From positions 44,736,390 through 44,800,389 of the forward strand of contig NC_030384.2 in NCBI RefSeq assembly GCF_001625215.2: 64,000 nucleotides of DNA, given 5' to 3'. The stretch is from Daucus carota subsp. sativus (lineage: Eukaryota; Streptophyta; Magnoliopsida; Apiales; Apiaceae). Below are positions 35,094-46,275 of this stretch, in pieces. A program made the position numbers and the translations under genes. Under the pieces are notes generated by a model, which did not search any database, was not told where the DNA came from, and saw only the letters and a program-made list of their open reading frames with translations. Each line of letters opens with the position of its first letter. The stretch's first letter is position 1.

Positions 35094-37127
35094 ATGAGCA
35101 CCATAATGAAGAAGTTTCGCAAGCTCAGCAACATGTTGCTGTTGGCAACAGTGATTCTCTTGGCAAGCTTTTCATCTCAAGCTTCAAGCTTGTCTTTCGA
35201 TTACCCAAAGTTCACAGAAGATCTTTATAATCAATTCAAACACGACGGACCCAACGGTTCGGTTTTTTATCAAGACGCCATTCAGGTTACACCAGATACT
35301 AATGGAGGTGAAATGAGAAACAAGTCTGGGAGAATATGGTACGGCAAGCCGTTGAAGCTCTGGAGCCAGAAGAAAAATGTTACGGCGTCGTTTAATACTA
35401 GTTTTGTACTTAATATAACTCCTCAGCCTCCTAAATCTGGCAATCCAATCCCGAATAATTTAACATGGGGGCATGGAATCGCCTTTGTTTTATCCGGGCA
35501 AGCGGATCCCATCCCAGAGAATAGTTATGGAAGTTGGCTTGGAATTGTTAATGAAACGACAACTGGGAAGACGAGAATAGTTGCGGTTGAGTTTGACACC
35601 AATGGGAACTACTCCGAGGATGGGGATAGAAATCATGTAGGTGTTGATGTGTACTCTAGTCGTTCCATTGTACAAGAACCATTGGCCCCCAATGGTGTTA
35701 ACCTTTCGAGTGGGAAGGACGTTGCGGTTAATCTTCGGTATGATGGGATAGCGAAGAAATTGGATGTGTATGTATTCATGAGTAGTGATGCAGGTGGAAA
35801 TCAGAGCAAAAAGCCGATAATTTCGATGAATATTAGCCTCTCTGATCTTCTTCCTAGACGAGTTTTCGTGGGGTTTTCAGCATCCACGGGTGAATATGCA
35901 GAGCTTAACTGCGTAAGATCGTGGAGTTTTAGTAGCACGAAGATAGATGATGATGGTAATTTATTATGGTTGCTAGGGATAGTAATTCCTTTAGTACTGC
36001 TGGTGGTTGTGGTTGTGAGCGTTGTGTGGTACAAGTGGAGGAAAAGGAGAAGAGCGAATGATGTTGAGAATTCTATGGTGGAGCAGCAGATTCAGAGTTC
36101 AGCAAGTGCGCCGCAGAAGTTCCAGCTTAAGGATCTGAAACGTGCTACTGGAAACTTTGATTCCAAGAATGAGCTCGGAAGGGGGGCCTTTGGAATAGTC
36201 TACAGAGGAGTGGTAATGAATAAAGAGGTGGCTGTGAAGAGATTGAAAAACTCTGGCAATGGGAAGCAAGAATTTATAGCTGAGGTCAAAAGTATTGGCA
36301 ATCTCCATCACAAGAATCTGGTGAAGTTAGTCGGATGGTGTCACGAAGGCAATGAGCTTGTTGTGGTGTATGAATATATGCCTAATGGAAGCTTGGATAA
36401 GATGATCTTCCGTGAAGCGGATACTAGAGTCCCGAGGCTCACTTGGGAAAGAAGGCATGCGATCATTTCTGGGGTGGCTCAGGCTTTGGATTACCTTCAC
36501 AATGGGTGTGCAAATCGGGTGCTTCACAGGGACATTAAGGCCAGCAATATAATGTTGGACTCTGAATTCAATCCCCGGGTAGGAGACTTTGGGCTAGCTC
36601 GAATTGTAATGAGTGATGGAAAAACTCACCACTCGACAGAGATTGCTGGGACGCCTGGTTATATGGCTCCGGAGAGTTTCCTGATAGGCAAGGCAACTGT
36701 TGAAATGGATGTATATGCTTTCGGCGTTCTAACACTGGAGATTGCATGCGAAAGGAAGCCGGGAGTCCAGATAGAAGAAAACAATTACGGCAACAGGATT
36801 GTGGAGTCAGTATGGTTACTTCACACGAGGGATCGTCTAATAGATGCTATTGATGCTGAAGCAAATTTATCATATGACCAAGAGCTGCAGGTCGAGTGCG
36901 TGCTCAAACTGGGACTGGCATGTTGTCATCCGAATCCACACGAAAGACCCTCCATGAGAACTGTTTTGCAGGTTCTTAAAGGCGAGGCAGATCCTCCACC
37001 TATCCCCAAAGAAAGGCCATTCTTCATTTGGCCAGCAATGCCTCCCGTCGGTGTAAATGAAATCATGGAGGAGTCTCTAGCAACTGGCCAACTCTCTCCC
37101 ATATCATTCCTCACCAGTGGAAGATGA
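35094..37127 (+). CDS. L-type lectin-domain receptor kinase
   Basis: Intronless, 677 residues. Residues 1-31 are a signal peptide with a Leu-rich core (MLLLATVILLASFSSQA). Residues 33-282 are a legume-lectin domain (GHGIAFVLSG, VAVEFDTNGN, NHVGVDVYS, VFVGFSASTGEYAELNCVRS). A single membrane helix spans about 288-311 (LLGIVIPLVLLVVVVVSVVW), followed by basic KWRKRRR. The kinase domain runs about 342-625: Gly loop GRGAFGIVYRG, VAVKRLK lysine near 381, HRDIKASNIML near 476, DFGLAR near 497, GTPGYMAPES. HRD, DFG and the lysine are all present, so it should be an active Ser/Thr kinase. The family senses extracellular signals, including eATP and pathogen cues, at the plasma membrane. The best remembered match is the LecRK-S group, but ligand and subgroup are not decided by sequence alone. 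Confidence 0.95.
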   Translation: MSTIMKKFRKLSNMLLLATVILLASFSSQASSLSFDYPKFTEDLYNQFKHDGPNGSVFYQDAIQVTPDTNGGEMRNKSGRIWYGKPLKLWSQKKNVTASFNTSFVLNITPQPPKSGNPIPNNLTWGHGIAFVLSGQADPIPENSYGSWLGIVNETTTGKTRIVAVEFDTNGNYSEDGDRNHVGVDVYSSRSIVQEPLAPNGVNLSSGKDVAVNLRYDGIAKKLDVYVFMSSDAGGNQSKKPIISMNISLSDLLPRRVFVGFSASTGEYAELNCVRSWSFSSTKIDDDGNLLWLLGIVIPLVLLVVVVVSVVWYKWRKRRRANDVENSMVEQQIQSSASAPQKFQLKDLKRATGNFDSKNELGRGAFGIVYRGVVMNKEVAVKRLKNSGNGKQEFIAEVKSIGNLHHKNLVKLVGWCHEGNELVVVYEYMPNGSLDKMIFREADTRVPRLTWERRHAIISGVAQALDYLHNGCANRVLHRDIKASNIMLDSEFNPRVGDFGLARIVMSDGKTHHSTEIAGTPGYMAPESFLIGKATVEMDVYAFGVLTLEIACERKPGVQIEENNYGNRIVESVWLLHTRDRLIDAIDAEANLSYDQELQVECVLKLGLACCHPNPHERPSMRTVLQVLKGEADPPPIPKERPFFIWPAMPPVGVNEIMEESLATGQLSPISFLTSGR

Positions 37128-37808
37128 TCAAATTATTACTTCATTTGTTTATAGCTTCTATTGCCAATTCAGTTTGTTTATTTATTTATCAGTACATATA
37201 GCTCTAGTAAGTGTAATGAATCTAGTGATCACCCAATGTAACTGTTCTCGGCCTGTGAGTGCCTGTGTTTGTCTCTCGTATCTTATTTAAATTAACTGTA
37301 TAAAATGTCCTAGTTTCATCTATTGATCAATTTGTTAACAGAGTACTGTGAGATATTATAAGGCGCGTGAGTTGAACCACAGAATAAGAATAGACCAATA
37401 TACAAACATGCTCGAAGTCTAGTTATGAACTAGTCAGACGTGTTACTAGTCATTGGCAACGTGAGAATAACAATACCAAAATGCTAACATTTTCCTTGAA
37501 TACAAGTCAAATGTATGAGATGCTTGTGCCTTAAGGCAGTGCAAACAATGTGAATAGGTATATGAAAATAAGCAACTAGTGGTTAAGTTAGACATTCAAG
37601 TTAACCGAATAATACCAAGTCAATTACGATGATTGGAAGAACTAAAGGGCCTTATGAGATTGATAATTTTTCCGCTTATACTTGTACAATTCAAACTTAC
37701 AAGTCTAATCAGTCTGATGTCAGAGTAATTGATCATACAGACAGACAGATGAACTAAGCAAACATTGCTTTTACCGAATGGAAGTTTATTCAGGAGACTA
37801 ATATTAGG
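37128..37808. other. Spacer between lectin kinase and DC1 gene
   Basis: Holds the 3' UTRs of two convergent genes. The part from about 37690 (AAGTCTAATCAGTCTGAT) is repeated near 45410, marking the edge of a duplicated unit. Confidence 0.5.
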
Positions 37809-38486
37809 TCAGATAATAGGTTTGAATGAGGCGATCATCTGAGCAAATGCATTGGTCATTTCCATCTGCAGTTGAAGATTATACAACTCCACAGCCATCT
37901 CTTCTGCAGTTAGTGTATTAGACGACGTTCCTGAAGCTGAAGAAGCATCATGATCCCCTTCTAATGGTTTCACCTCATTGACCACACAGTAAATGTGCGC
38001 ATCAAATTGACAAGCGTGACAAGAATAAAAAGAATACTTCGCGCTCAACAATTTGCTGCAGACCTTACAAAACTCATCCTGGCCTTGACCCTCTGAATAT
38101 TTTGTCAATTGCAGCTCGTGTTGATGTAAATTGTGACTTGCCTTCAAAGGCAGGAAAGCGCAATGAAGATGAAGATCAATTTCACAGAGCGTACAACAGT
38201 AAGAAAACGAGCTGCCAGTTTCTCCGCATTTGTTGCAGATGAATGATCCACTGCAGTAAGTTGGCTTGGGGATCAGAACAAGAGGGTGTTGAGGATCTGA
38301 TGAATGTTTTTTGACGTAGCGTTCAGCGCTATAGCAAAGAGTATGGAGAAAGAAGTTGCATTGGCTGCATCCAACGACATGTGTGCTCTGGCAAAGCCTT
38401 TCGCAGCCAGAACAGCGGATGGTTTGGCCTTCGGTGATTTGGTGGACCTTCAATTTGTGATGGTGGCTAAAGTGCTTGTACTCCAT
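37809..38486 (-). CDS. DC1 (C1-like Cys/His-rich) domain protein
   Basis: Single exon, 225 residues. Three C1-like zinc-binding modules: residues about 5-52 (HHHKLKVHQI, CSGCERL, CSQCNFFLHTLC), 67-109 (HPLVLIPKPTYCSG, CNKCGE, CTLCEIDLHLHC) and 118-167 (HQHELQLTKYSEG, CKVCSKLL, CHACQFDAHIYC). The C-terminus after 170 is a Ser-rich linker and a Met/Gln-rich helix (ELYNLQLQMEMTNAFAQMI). DC1 proteins are plant-expanded and some act in stress or defence signalling; no substrate is implied. The start at 38486 is the first ATG of the module. It is the only intact member among at least four copies here (39600-40057, 40880-41050 and 45160-45870 are broken). Confidence 0.92.
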   Translation of the reverse strand: MEYKHFSHHHKLKVHQITEGQTIRCSGCERLCQSTHVVGCSQCNFFLHTLCYSAERYVKKHSSDPQHPLVLIPKPTYCSGSFICNKCGETGSSFSYCCTLCEIDLHLHCAFLPLKASHNLHQHELQLTKYSEGQGQDEFCKVCSKLLSAKYSFYSCHACQFDAHIYCVVNEVKPLEGDHDASSASGTSSNTLTAEEMAVELYNLQLQMEMTNAFAQMIASFKPII

Positions 38487-38936
38487 TGTTAGTGAAGTTG
38501 AAGCTAGCTAAGAATAATTCAGGAACAGATGGTACTTATAAACTTAATGATGCAACTATGTGCTAGTAGATGATATTAATCACAAATTTTTGTCAACGTA
38601 GTAGGAGAGTTTTAATTTGTAATCATAAAAGAATTCAATAGATGCATTCGAAGATGGTTGTAATGGAGGTGAGAAACAACTTGAATCAAACGACTCGAAG
38701 CTATAATACAAGTCAACTGCGTAAGGCCCGTAAACAACGAGATTAATTAGGTGGGCATGAGCAACTGGTTATTACTTAAACACTCCACATAATTAGAATA
38801 TGCCTGCTTAAGATAACTCTAGTTGTTGAGTTAAAACAGTTGGAGGACTGATTCAAGTGCTATACACGACAATTTATACAGATGGAGGAAGTGATTCGTG
38901 TTACATGATATTAACAATTTTCTAACTTATAACTTA
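38487..38936. promoter_or_regulatory. DC1 gene upstream region
   Basis: The stretch at 38640-38770 (GGTTGTAATGGAGGTGAGAA, then GGTGGGCATGAGCAACTGGT) recurs at 40195-40320 upstream of the broken copy, so promoter and gene were duplicated together. Confidence 0.6.
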
Positions 38937-39308
38937 GAGCAAGTCCAATAGGTGTGCTAAATCAAGTCTTAAATCCAAAAATAGGGAATATGGGATAAAA
39001 TTGCACTCCAACACTATGCTAGTGATGTGCTAAATCACTAGCACAAGCCTCCCCTTCCCTATTTTTAGAATATGCTAGCCACTTCTAAACTATTTTTATC
39101 ATTAAAATATTCATTTCCCTCTCTCCTCCCCATCATTTCCCTCTCTCTTTTTTTCTCTCTCCTCCACTATTTAATATTATTATAATAATAGGGAATGGAT
39201 ATAGGGAGTAGTATTGGAGCTCATGTGCTAAATCTTGTGCTAAATCACTAAGACATATTATTTTATAATATTTTTAGGGAACCTCTTAGCATAGTGTTGG
39301 ACTTGCCC
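38937..39308. mobile_element. PIF/Harbinger (Tourist-like) MITE
   Basis: 372 bp with ends GAGCAAGTCCAATAGG and GTGTTGGACTTGCCC flanked by TTA at 38934-38936 and 39309-39311. Internal GTGCTAAATC motifs repeat near both ends. It separates the two DC1 copies. Confidence 0.88.
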
Positions 39309-39599
39309 TTAATGTGTTAAATTATACGCAAGTGTAAAATACGGTGTCGGGTGCAGTGTAGACAAACAAATACAATTCGTATTACCAAGAAGACAAATTC
39401 TATCTGTGGTTATTCGGTTACGGTCAATGGTTTTAATATAGCAAATGATGAGAAAAAATAACTCAAATCATTTTCAACTTCAACTTTAGAATTTGTTATT
39501 CTCTACAATAAAATATTAATATCTATTAAATTAAATCCAAATTAGTGTAAAATATAATTTAATACGAGAATAAAATCATATAAAATATATATAAAAATG

Positions 39600-40057
39600 G
39601 TTACAAGAACAAAAAGAATGCTTGGCGCTCAACAATTTGCTGCAGATCTTACAAAACTCGTCAGCGCCTTGACCCTCTAAAAATTTTACCAATTGCAGCT
39701 CGTGTCGATGTAAATTTTGTCTTACAAAGCGCAATGAATATGAAGATCAATTTCACAAAGCGTGCAGGAGTAAGAAAACGAGCTGCCAGTTTCTCCACAT
39801 TTGTTGCAGATGAATGATCCGCTGCAGTAAGTTGGCTTGGGGATCAGAACAAGAGGGTGCTTGGGGTCTGATGGATGTTTTTCCACGTAGCGTTCAGCGT
39901 TAAGGCAAAGGGCATGGAGAAAGAAGTTGCATTGGCAGCATCCGATTACATGTGTGTTGTCGAAAACCCTTTGGCAGCCAGAACAGCGGAGGGTTTGGCC
40001 TTGAGTGATTTGATGGACCTTCAGTATGTGATGGTGGCTGAAGTGCTTGTGCCCCAT
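39600..40057 (-). pseudogene. Truncated tandem DC1 copy
   Basis: Starts like the intact gene (MGHKHFSHHHILKVHQITQG) and keeps two C1-like modules over 111 residues. It then hits a stop after HIHCAL. The DNA resumes in another frame with NLHRHELQLVKFLEGQGADE and FCKICSKLLSAKHSF, so a short deletion shifted the frame. The third module breaks off near 39600 and the rest is missing. An expressed two-module protein remains possible. Upstream sequence is also duplicated. Confidence 0.85.
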
Positions 40058-40464
40058 TGTTACGGAAGTTGAAACTAGCTGAGAATAATTCAGGAACAGC
40101 TGGTATTTATAAAGTTAATGATGCAACTATTGTCAATGAAGGAGGAGAGTTTTAATTTCTAATCATATAACAATTCACTAGAATATATACATTCCAAGAT
40201 GGTTGCAATGGAGGTGAGAAACAACTTGGATTAAACTTCTCGATGCTATAATACAGTCAACTGTGTAAGGCTCGTAGACAACGAGAATAATTAGGTGGGC
40301 ATGAGCAACTAGTTATAATTACTTGAACACTCCAGATAATCAGAATATACCAAATTAAGGTAACTAGTTAAGTTAAACAGTTGGAGGAACTGATTCAAGT
40401 GCTACATGAGAATGAGATTTAACAATTTGTAGCTTATAACTATCCATCAAATAATTACAAATCT

Positions 40465-40602
40465 CACTACAAGAAAAATGGTCAAAAGTCGCCAATTAAA
40501 AGCAACCAAGTATAAAGGCAAGCGCAAGCGGTTGCTTTTAAAGTCAATTCAAATTCTAGGAGACTGAAACATAAAAGCGATTTCTAGCCAGTTTTCTTGT
40601 AG
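40465..40602. mobile_element. CACTA-derived MITE
   Basis: 138 bp with left end CACTACAAGAAAAATGG and right end CCAGTTTTCTTGTAG, the En/Spm signature. The interior carries AAAGCAACC... and its inverse GGTTGCTTTT. The right TG of the terminus has been lost. Confidence 0.8.
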
Positions 40603-40879
40603 CATCTTATCATCCTGAGTTTATAGTTTAGTTTCATTGTTTTTTTGTTGTGCAAGTCTCTGATAATCACTTGCTGTAGAAAAATATCGGCTGTTTTTTT
40701 TTAGTGGAAAGACTCTTTTTCGTGATTAAAATCATGCATAGATTCTTGACAACAATCAATTATGAGAGACCATCTCCTATTTACAGATTACTAAATACTA
40801 ATTCATTGTTTTCCGATATAGCGTCTCATGAAATAAATCAGAGATGTGTATGAATAATTTACAGATTAAAGTGCAACTA

Positions 40880-41050
40880 ACATGATCGAAATCAAACTCG
40901 CAAATAGTGCAAGAGTAAGAAAATTAGCTACCAGATTATCCGCATCTGTTGCAGATGATGAATGATCCACTGCATTAAGCAGGCTTTCCAGATGAGTGAT
41001 CCACTCAATGTTAAAGCGCAGCACTGCAACAATTGTCATGAAGAAATGAC
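40880..41050 (-). pseudogene. Decayed DC1 fragment
   Basis: DNA matches the middle of the DC1 gene (AGCTACCAGATTATCCGCAT, then GTTGCAGATGATGAATGATCC) with indels. The surrounding 40616-41100 is repeated at 45005-45385. No open frame of use remains. Confidence 0.65.
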
Positions 41051-42111
41051 ATTTCGTTTTTGTGGATGTTCATTTACTGAAAACTAAATGTTATAAAGTA
41101 AATTAAATGTGGTAGCTACACTTTTATGTCCAACAAGTTCAATGATTAAATGTTTTTTTTTATAATCCGGTGTCCAGACCAGTTTTCGCGCATCTCGACT
41201 AATTCGAAAAACCGTTAGCACACTCGTATCACACACAGCTGGTATCAATGACAGTGCACTTACTTCCGTACCTTCCGGTGAAATAAGCCCGCATTATTAA
41301 AGTTAACCATGTACATACATCATAGAACCTAATGATATACAATATTACAACAATGTACAACATAGTAGTTCTAGCAAAAAAAATAAAGTAGTCGTCGAAA
41401 ATAACAAACATGGTGTTAAATCCAAGTTAAAAGAAACAATTGTGAGTAGTATATACAAAGAAGTTGTCATCGCCGCTGTCATATTTAAGATGTCTGCCCC
41501 TCAATACTAATCTACTATTCACCACTCTTTATTATATAAACGCCCACACAATAACTGATTCCTCTCTATTGTGACCGTTTCGACATTGCAGATCCAAAGA
41601 ACAAAACGAGAGCTCATATATACCGGCAGGGGCTGACCAGGTTTGATCCAGGTGCCGAATCGAATATGAAAAACAGTATTCATGTGTGTACTGTTGTGGA
41701 CAGTACGCATGCCTGTACTGTGCTGATGGTCTGATAGGCAAATAGAAAATATAATTCTCTTGCATAATCATGTTCAAGTACTCGTTTAGTTACTTTTTAT
41801 TAGAAGCGATGATAGACATATGGTACAATTTATAATCGAGAAGTCTAACATAATTCCGTTCTAGTAAATACTCGTTTAATTACTTATTACTAAGATTCGG
41901 TAACAGACATATGAAACAATTTATAATCTAGAGTCCAAAAAAGAAAAAATGAATACTACCCGCCACAGGTAGCTTCAAAATAGCACCCTTCGTTTGGCTT
42001 CTCCACAGCTCGGCCCCCACAGACTTGCATCGGAAAGTTCAAAATAGACGACACTTCACAATTTTCCTTCGTCATATAGCAATCAGTTAGCTAAAGAGAG
42101 CTGTTGCTGCA
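41051..42111. other. Spacer 3' of the WRC gene
   Basis: Contains the WRC gene 3' flank. The segment ACATATG(G/A)(T/A)ACAATTTATAATC with a TACTCGTTTA(G/A)TTAC motif is repeated twice near 41777-41930. No gene supported. Confidence 0.4.
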
Positions 42112-43892
42112 TTAATTATCATCCGCTGCTACTACAACTGCATTGTTCGTTTGGTTGAGTAAGCTGCTCAAACTCCTGGCTTTCACCACACCAAGCTTCA
42201 TCCTCTTCTTTTTCACTACTAGTGGCTTCTTCCTCGCTTCATCATTATAATCCTCATCGTCTGCATCTTCCTCCTTGTCCTCGTCGTTATCATAACTACC
42301 ATCCAACATTACAGTTTCCTTGTTATAATCTCGGTCTGGTTGCACCCCGGATGAAGAGACCGCTACTTTCTTGGCTGGATGATTATGATTGGTAGTATTA
42401 TCAATAGTATCCTTGTGAGGTGCAGCAGCAGAAGCCGCAGTAGGCATCTTGGCACGGCCTTTGACGTTGGCCATGCTTCGAAGCCTGCCCTTGCCTAAAT
42501 GATGCTCACACAAGGAATAGCCCACTAGTGTTTGCTGGCAACACCTCCATCCTCTTCCATTGACACGGCTGCAACGTGACCCCTCCATGATTACACCCCC
42601 TCTCTTGCTGGTATTCTTAACAACATTCATGTTATGCTTGGTACAGTTGGTATCATCATTGCCTTTATCTTGCTCCCTATCATTTTGTTGCACGCTAGTA
42701 GCACCGCAATTCTTATTAGTCTTGGACCTCATCCTCTTCGCCTTCTCCAACATCGGTGTTTCTTGGCTTGATTTTTCCACATCGAGCCCCTTTCTCTTGT
42801 TCACTGGTATATATTTATCCACATCAAACCATCTTTCATTAACTAAAACGCAATTGCATTATCATAACAACCCACACAGCTATCTACAATATTTATTGCA
42901 AACCATACATGTTGTTCATATATATTGCATACCTGGGCGAGAACTTAACGGTGTCAAAGAAACAGTTTCTTTCACAGGCGCAGCAGCTGAATTGATTTTT
43001 TGTTTCCTGAATTTATGTAAACATACCAAACCAATGAGAAGCTCTCGACATAAACTCAACACAAAAACTAACTACACCCTTCGTACATAAAATCATGAGA
43101 GGGAGACGGTGCAATGTACACACATACACTACCCAGAGGAGGAAATACATGCGATTTGAATGGATAAAGATGCTTGCTGAGCATCATTCCCACGCTAACA
43201 TGCACGGACACATGATCTTTAATTCTTTCGAACAATACAAGTGAACGAAAATGGACAGCAACAACAAAATCGAGCAAATTAATTCAGATTATATATGTAT
43301 TGAGTATTGACACAACCTGAACAGTATCTCCACTTACATTAGACTTGTATATTGTGCACTTTTTGCTAATATATACAACTAGTTGAAGGCATTATAAGCA
43401 AACTTTTTCGCTTTAAACTTTAATTTACCTGGTACCAGCGCCATTTTCTTGTTGCTCATCTTTAGATGCGTCCTCCAGCTTAGCCTGTAATTCATATACG
43501 CAACAATAATAAGAGCTAGTGACCATATACAGTGCTTGGTGCAATTCTTGTGGCTTAATTAGGGGTCTTTTTTTGAGTAATAGTAAAATTAAAGTAAATC
43601 GGGGAAAACAATTAGGCGAATAAATTGTGTGTGTGTGTGATAAGACACTAGACACCCACCAAAGTAGAAAACATACCTTTTGTTTGGTCTCGAATTTGTG
43701 GCTAGTATTTCCGAGGATGTTGGGTGGGTGGTGAGGCGGCTGATTAGATGGATCGGACGGCTGAGACTCAGTGATGGGTCTAATTGGGTGCAACTCGTGT
43801 GAAGTCGTTGGTTGCACCAAGTGCTTCGGTTGGGGATCTGAGGTTGTCGGAGACAACGTAGACGACAGAAGTAGACGCTTCCTGATCCTCAT
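42112..43892 (-). CDS. WRC-domain nuclear protein
   Basis: Four exons: 43892-43677, 43484-43429, 43006-42933 and 42842-42112, total 1077 nt, 358 residues. The start MRIRKRLLLSS is the one I remember for plant WRC proteins. The WRC motif is complete: C206-x9-C216-x10-C227-x2-H230 in GSRCSRVNGRGWRC then SLCEHH. WRC domains bind DNA and are shared with growth-regulating factors, but no QLQ domain is visible, so this is a WRC-only protein. The C-terminal half has an acidic run (DNDEDKEEDADDEDYNDE) followed by a basic cluster (RKKPLVVKKKRMK), a probable nuclear localisation signal. The last exon alone reads open from a GTG at 42822; joining it to the upstream exons gives SSRPVNERWFDVDKYIPVNK. A (GA)9 tract and a Stowaway MITE lie upstream. 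Confidence 0.85.
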
Positions 43893-43912
43893 CGATATGT
43901 ATGTCTATGAGC

Positions 43913-43930
43913 GAGAGAGAGAGAGAGAGA
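43913..43930. repeat. (GA)9 microsatellite in the WRC gene leader
   Basis: GA repeat 21 bases upstream of the start codon, a CT-rich leader on the transcribed strand; CT-rich leaders are common in plant 5' UTRs. Confidence 0.9.
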
Positions 43931-44019
43931 TTTGAAAATACAAGAGAATTTGGGATGGTTTTAAGTTTTTAAACAAGCGGCACAAAAGCTCCTCTATATC
44001 TCTCTAGACAAAAATAGTA

Positions 44020-44300
44020 CTCCCTCCGTCCCATTTAATTCTATACACTTTTCTTTTTTGGATGTCCCACTCAATTTTATACATTTCAAAACTTTCCCAA
44101 AATAGTCAAGTTTTATAATATAAAAATCCCACACACCCACTTCTTTCAACTATTTTTCCAAATCTATCAATTATATATTGATGGGTCCCACTACTTTACC
44201 CACTTTTCTTTCTCTTTCTTCCTACTTTACATTACTTTATACACTTTTCTTAGTCTCCGTGCCCAGTCCATATGTATACAATTCCGAGGGACGGAGGGAG
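44020..44300. mobile_element. Stowaway MITE upstream of the WRC gene
   Basis: 281 bp with ends CTCCCTCCGTCCC and GGGACGGAGGGAG, flanked by TA on both sides. Interior GATGGGTCCCACTACTTTA matches the copy at 22140-22451. It lies 128 bp upstream of the WRC gene start codon. Confidence 0.92.
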
Positions 44301-44541
44301 TAAATAATAATTTAATTTTATTTCTTCTCTCTCCAACTTTAATTTGTTGCACCACACAAAAAACCATACCTGCTGCGGTACGAATCGAAATAACATGAAG
44401 GAGGTGACTGGCAACCGGTGACGGTGACCGGGGAGGACGAGTAAACAAGTACGGAGCGTGACAGGGTGGATTTATTTAGTTGGGACAGATCAATGAAAAT
44501 GATGGGATTGGGATGTGAAGAGAAGTAAACAAGGGGATTAC

Positions 44542-44573
<32 letters not shown>

Positions 44574-45004
44574 TAGCTTAGATAATTATTTTACGTTTCG
44601 AGATAGCAACTTCTGGGCCCCGCCGGCCGCAACGACCAAGATACCCTTCTAGTACCGTCGAAATTTAACCTGCACAGATTTCTGCTACAATTTAGACCAA
44701 GCCCAAAGCCGAAACTATGATGGATGTGTTAGTCCATGGGCTTTTAGACCTTCAGGCGGAGGAAGACTATATTAGGCCCAAGGTGGTCGAGGCCCTTGAG
44801 TGCTGTTATTGTTTTATAAATATTAAAAATAATTGGAAAAGTATATACTTAAATACTTATATCATTAATAAAATATTAGTCCTGATACAGGTTGAGTATA
44901 TATTTGTATAATTTAATTTTCATTAAGATACATAGTCAACATGATGAGTTATTTCTTTCTTAATTACAGTATATTTATTTTTATAGAAAGAGAAATAGTT
45001 TAGG
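44301..45004. other. Intergenic, no gene recognised
   Basis: Includes a TTTTA pentamer run near 44540-44572 and a GC-richer patch near 44610-44800. The open frame at 44717 has no family features. Confidence 0.4.
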
Positions 45005-45385
45005 AATTTTAAAATAACTATTATCATCTTAAGTTTACAGTTTAGTTCCTTTGTTTTTGTGTGCTAATTACAGATTACTTATTTCATTGTTTTCAGATAT
45101 AGAATCTCATGAAATAAATTAGAGAAAGTTTATGATCAATAATTTACAGATTAAAGTGCATTAACATAAAAATTTAACTCGCAAATAGTGCAAGCGTAAG
45201 ATCATGAGCTACCAGATTGTCCGCATCAGTTGCTGATGAATGATCCACTGCAGTAAGCAGGATTTGCAGATGAGTGATCCACTCCATGTAAAGCTCAGCA
45301 CTGCAACAACTGTCGTGGAGAAATAACATTTCGGTTTTGTGGATATTCATTTACTGAAAACTAAAACGTTATGAATAATTTTTCG
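45005..45385. repeat. Duplicate of the 40.6-41.1 kb segment
   Basis: Direct repeat of 40616-41100, including ACAGATTAAAGTGCA, CTCGCAAATAGTGCAAG, the DC1 fragment and GTGGATATTCATTTACTGAA. Numerous indels show it is not recent. Confidence 0.75.
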
Positions 45386-45389
45386 GCGT

Positions 45390-45870
45390 ATACTTAACAA
45401 TTGAAACCTACAAGTCTAATCAGTCTGATATCAGAGTAATTCATCAAACACGCAGATAGATCAACTAAGCAAACATTTCGAACATTGCTTGCAAACATTT
45501 CCAAAATAGCTTTTTACAAATGGAAGTTTATTCACGAAACTAATATCAGGTCAGATAGGTTTAAATGAGGCCATCATCATCTGCAGTTGAAGAATATATA
45601 ACTCCACAACCATCTCTTCTGCAGTCAGTTCATTCACCAGTCACCACCCCTCCTGTATTCCTGACGCTGATGTTCCTGAAGCTGAAGAAGCATCATGATC
45701 CTCTTCTAATGGTTTCACCTCATTAACCCCACCATAAATTTTTCTCACCAAATTGTCAGTCATTACAAGAATAAAAAGAATGCTTCGCGTAACTCGAGTT
45801 CAACAATTTGCGGCAGATCTTACAAAACTTGTCAGGGCCTTCACCCTCTAAAAATTTTACCAATTGCAAT
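45390..45870 (-). pseudogene. Decayed DC1 gene 3' copy
   Basis: Corresponds to the intact gene's C-terminal part and 3' UTR at about 37660-38110: AAACCTACAAGTCTAATCAG, CATCTGCAGTTGAAGA, AGCTGAAGAAGCATCATGAT, TTCAACAATTTGCGGCAG. Insertions and deletions remove any open frame. With the other fragments it shows repeated local duplication of this gene. Confidence 0.75.
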
Positions 45871-46275
45871 ATAATCCCTCAATTACCATAATTATCATGC
45901 AGGACTACTTTACGATAGAATTTTGAAATTTATAATAGAAGCCAGCATAGTCATCCAAAGAAAACTGTAATATTAGCTTTCAAATTTCAATGTATAGAAG
46001 AAGTTCCATTATATCTACTGAATCCAGCATAAACTGATCCTAATTTAAAAGGCAAACTGAATATAAAATTGTCGCCAAAAGGTAAACATTAAAATTCCAT
46101 TATCATAACATATAATGTCAAAAGAAACACACAGACCAAGCTATATTCTCTGAGAAGGTATTTTGATCGATTATAAATGAACTCGCACTTAAACGAGGAA
46201 AACAATTCTCAAGTTCTTACTACTATAACAAGACTGTATATCAATAGATAGGCAAACAAGAGTACAACTCACAAA

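Noticed and set aside
41165-41230. Possible SINE-like tract (GGTGTCCAGACCAG and nearby)
   Set aside because: It resembles plant repeat sequences I remember, but I see no tail or target repeats, so no call was made.
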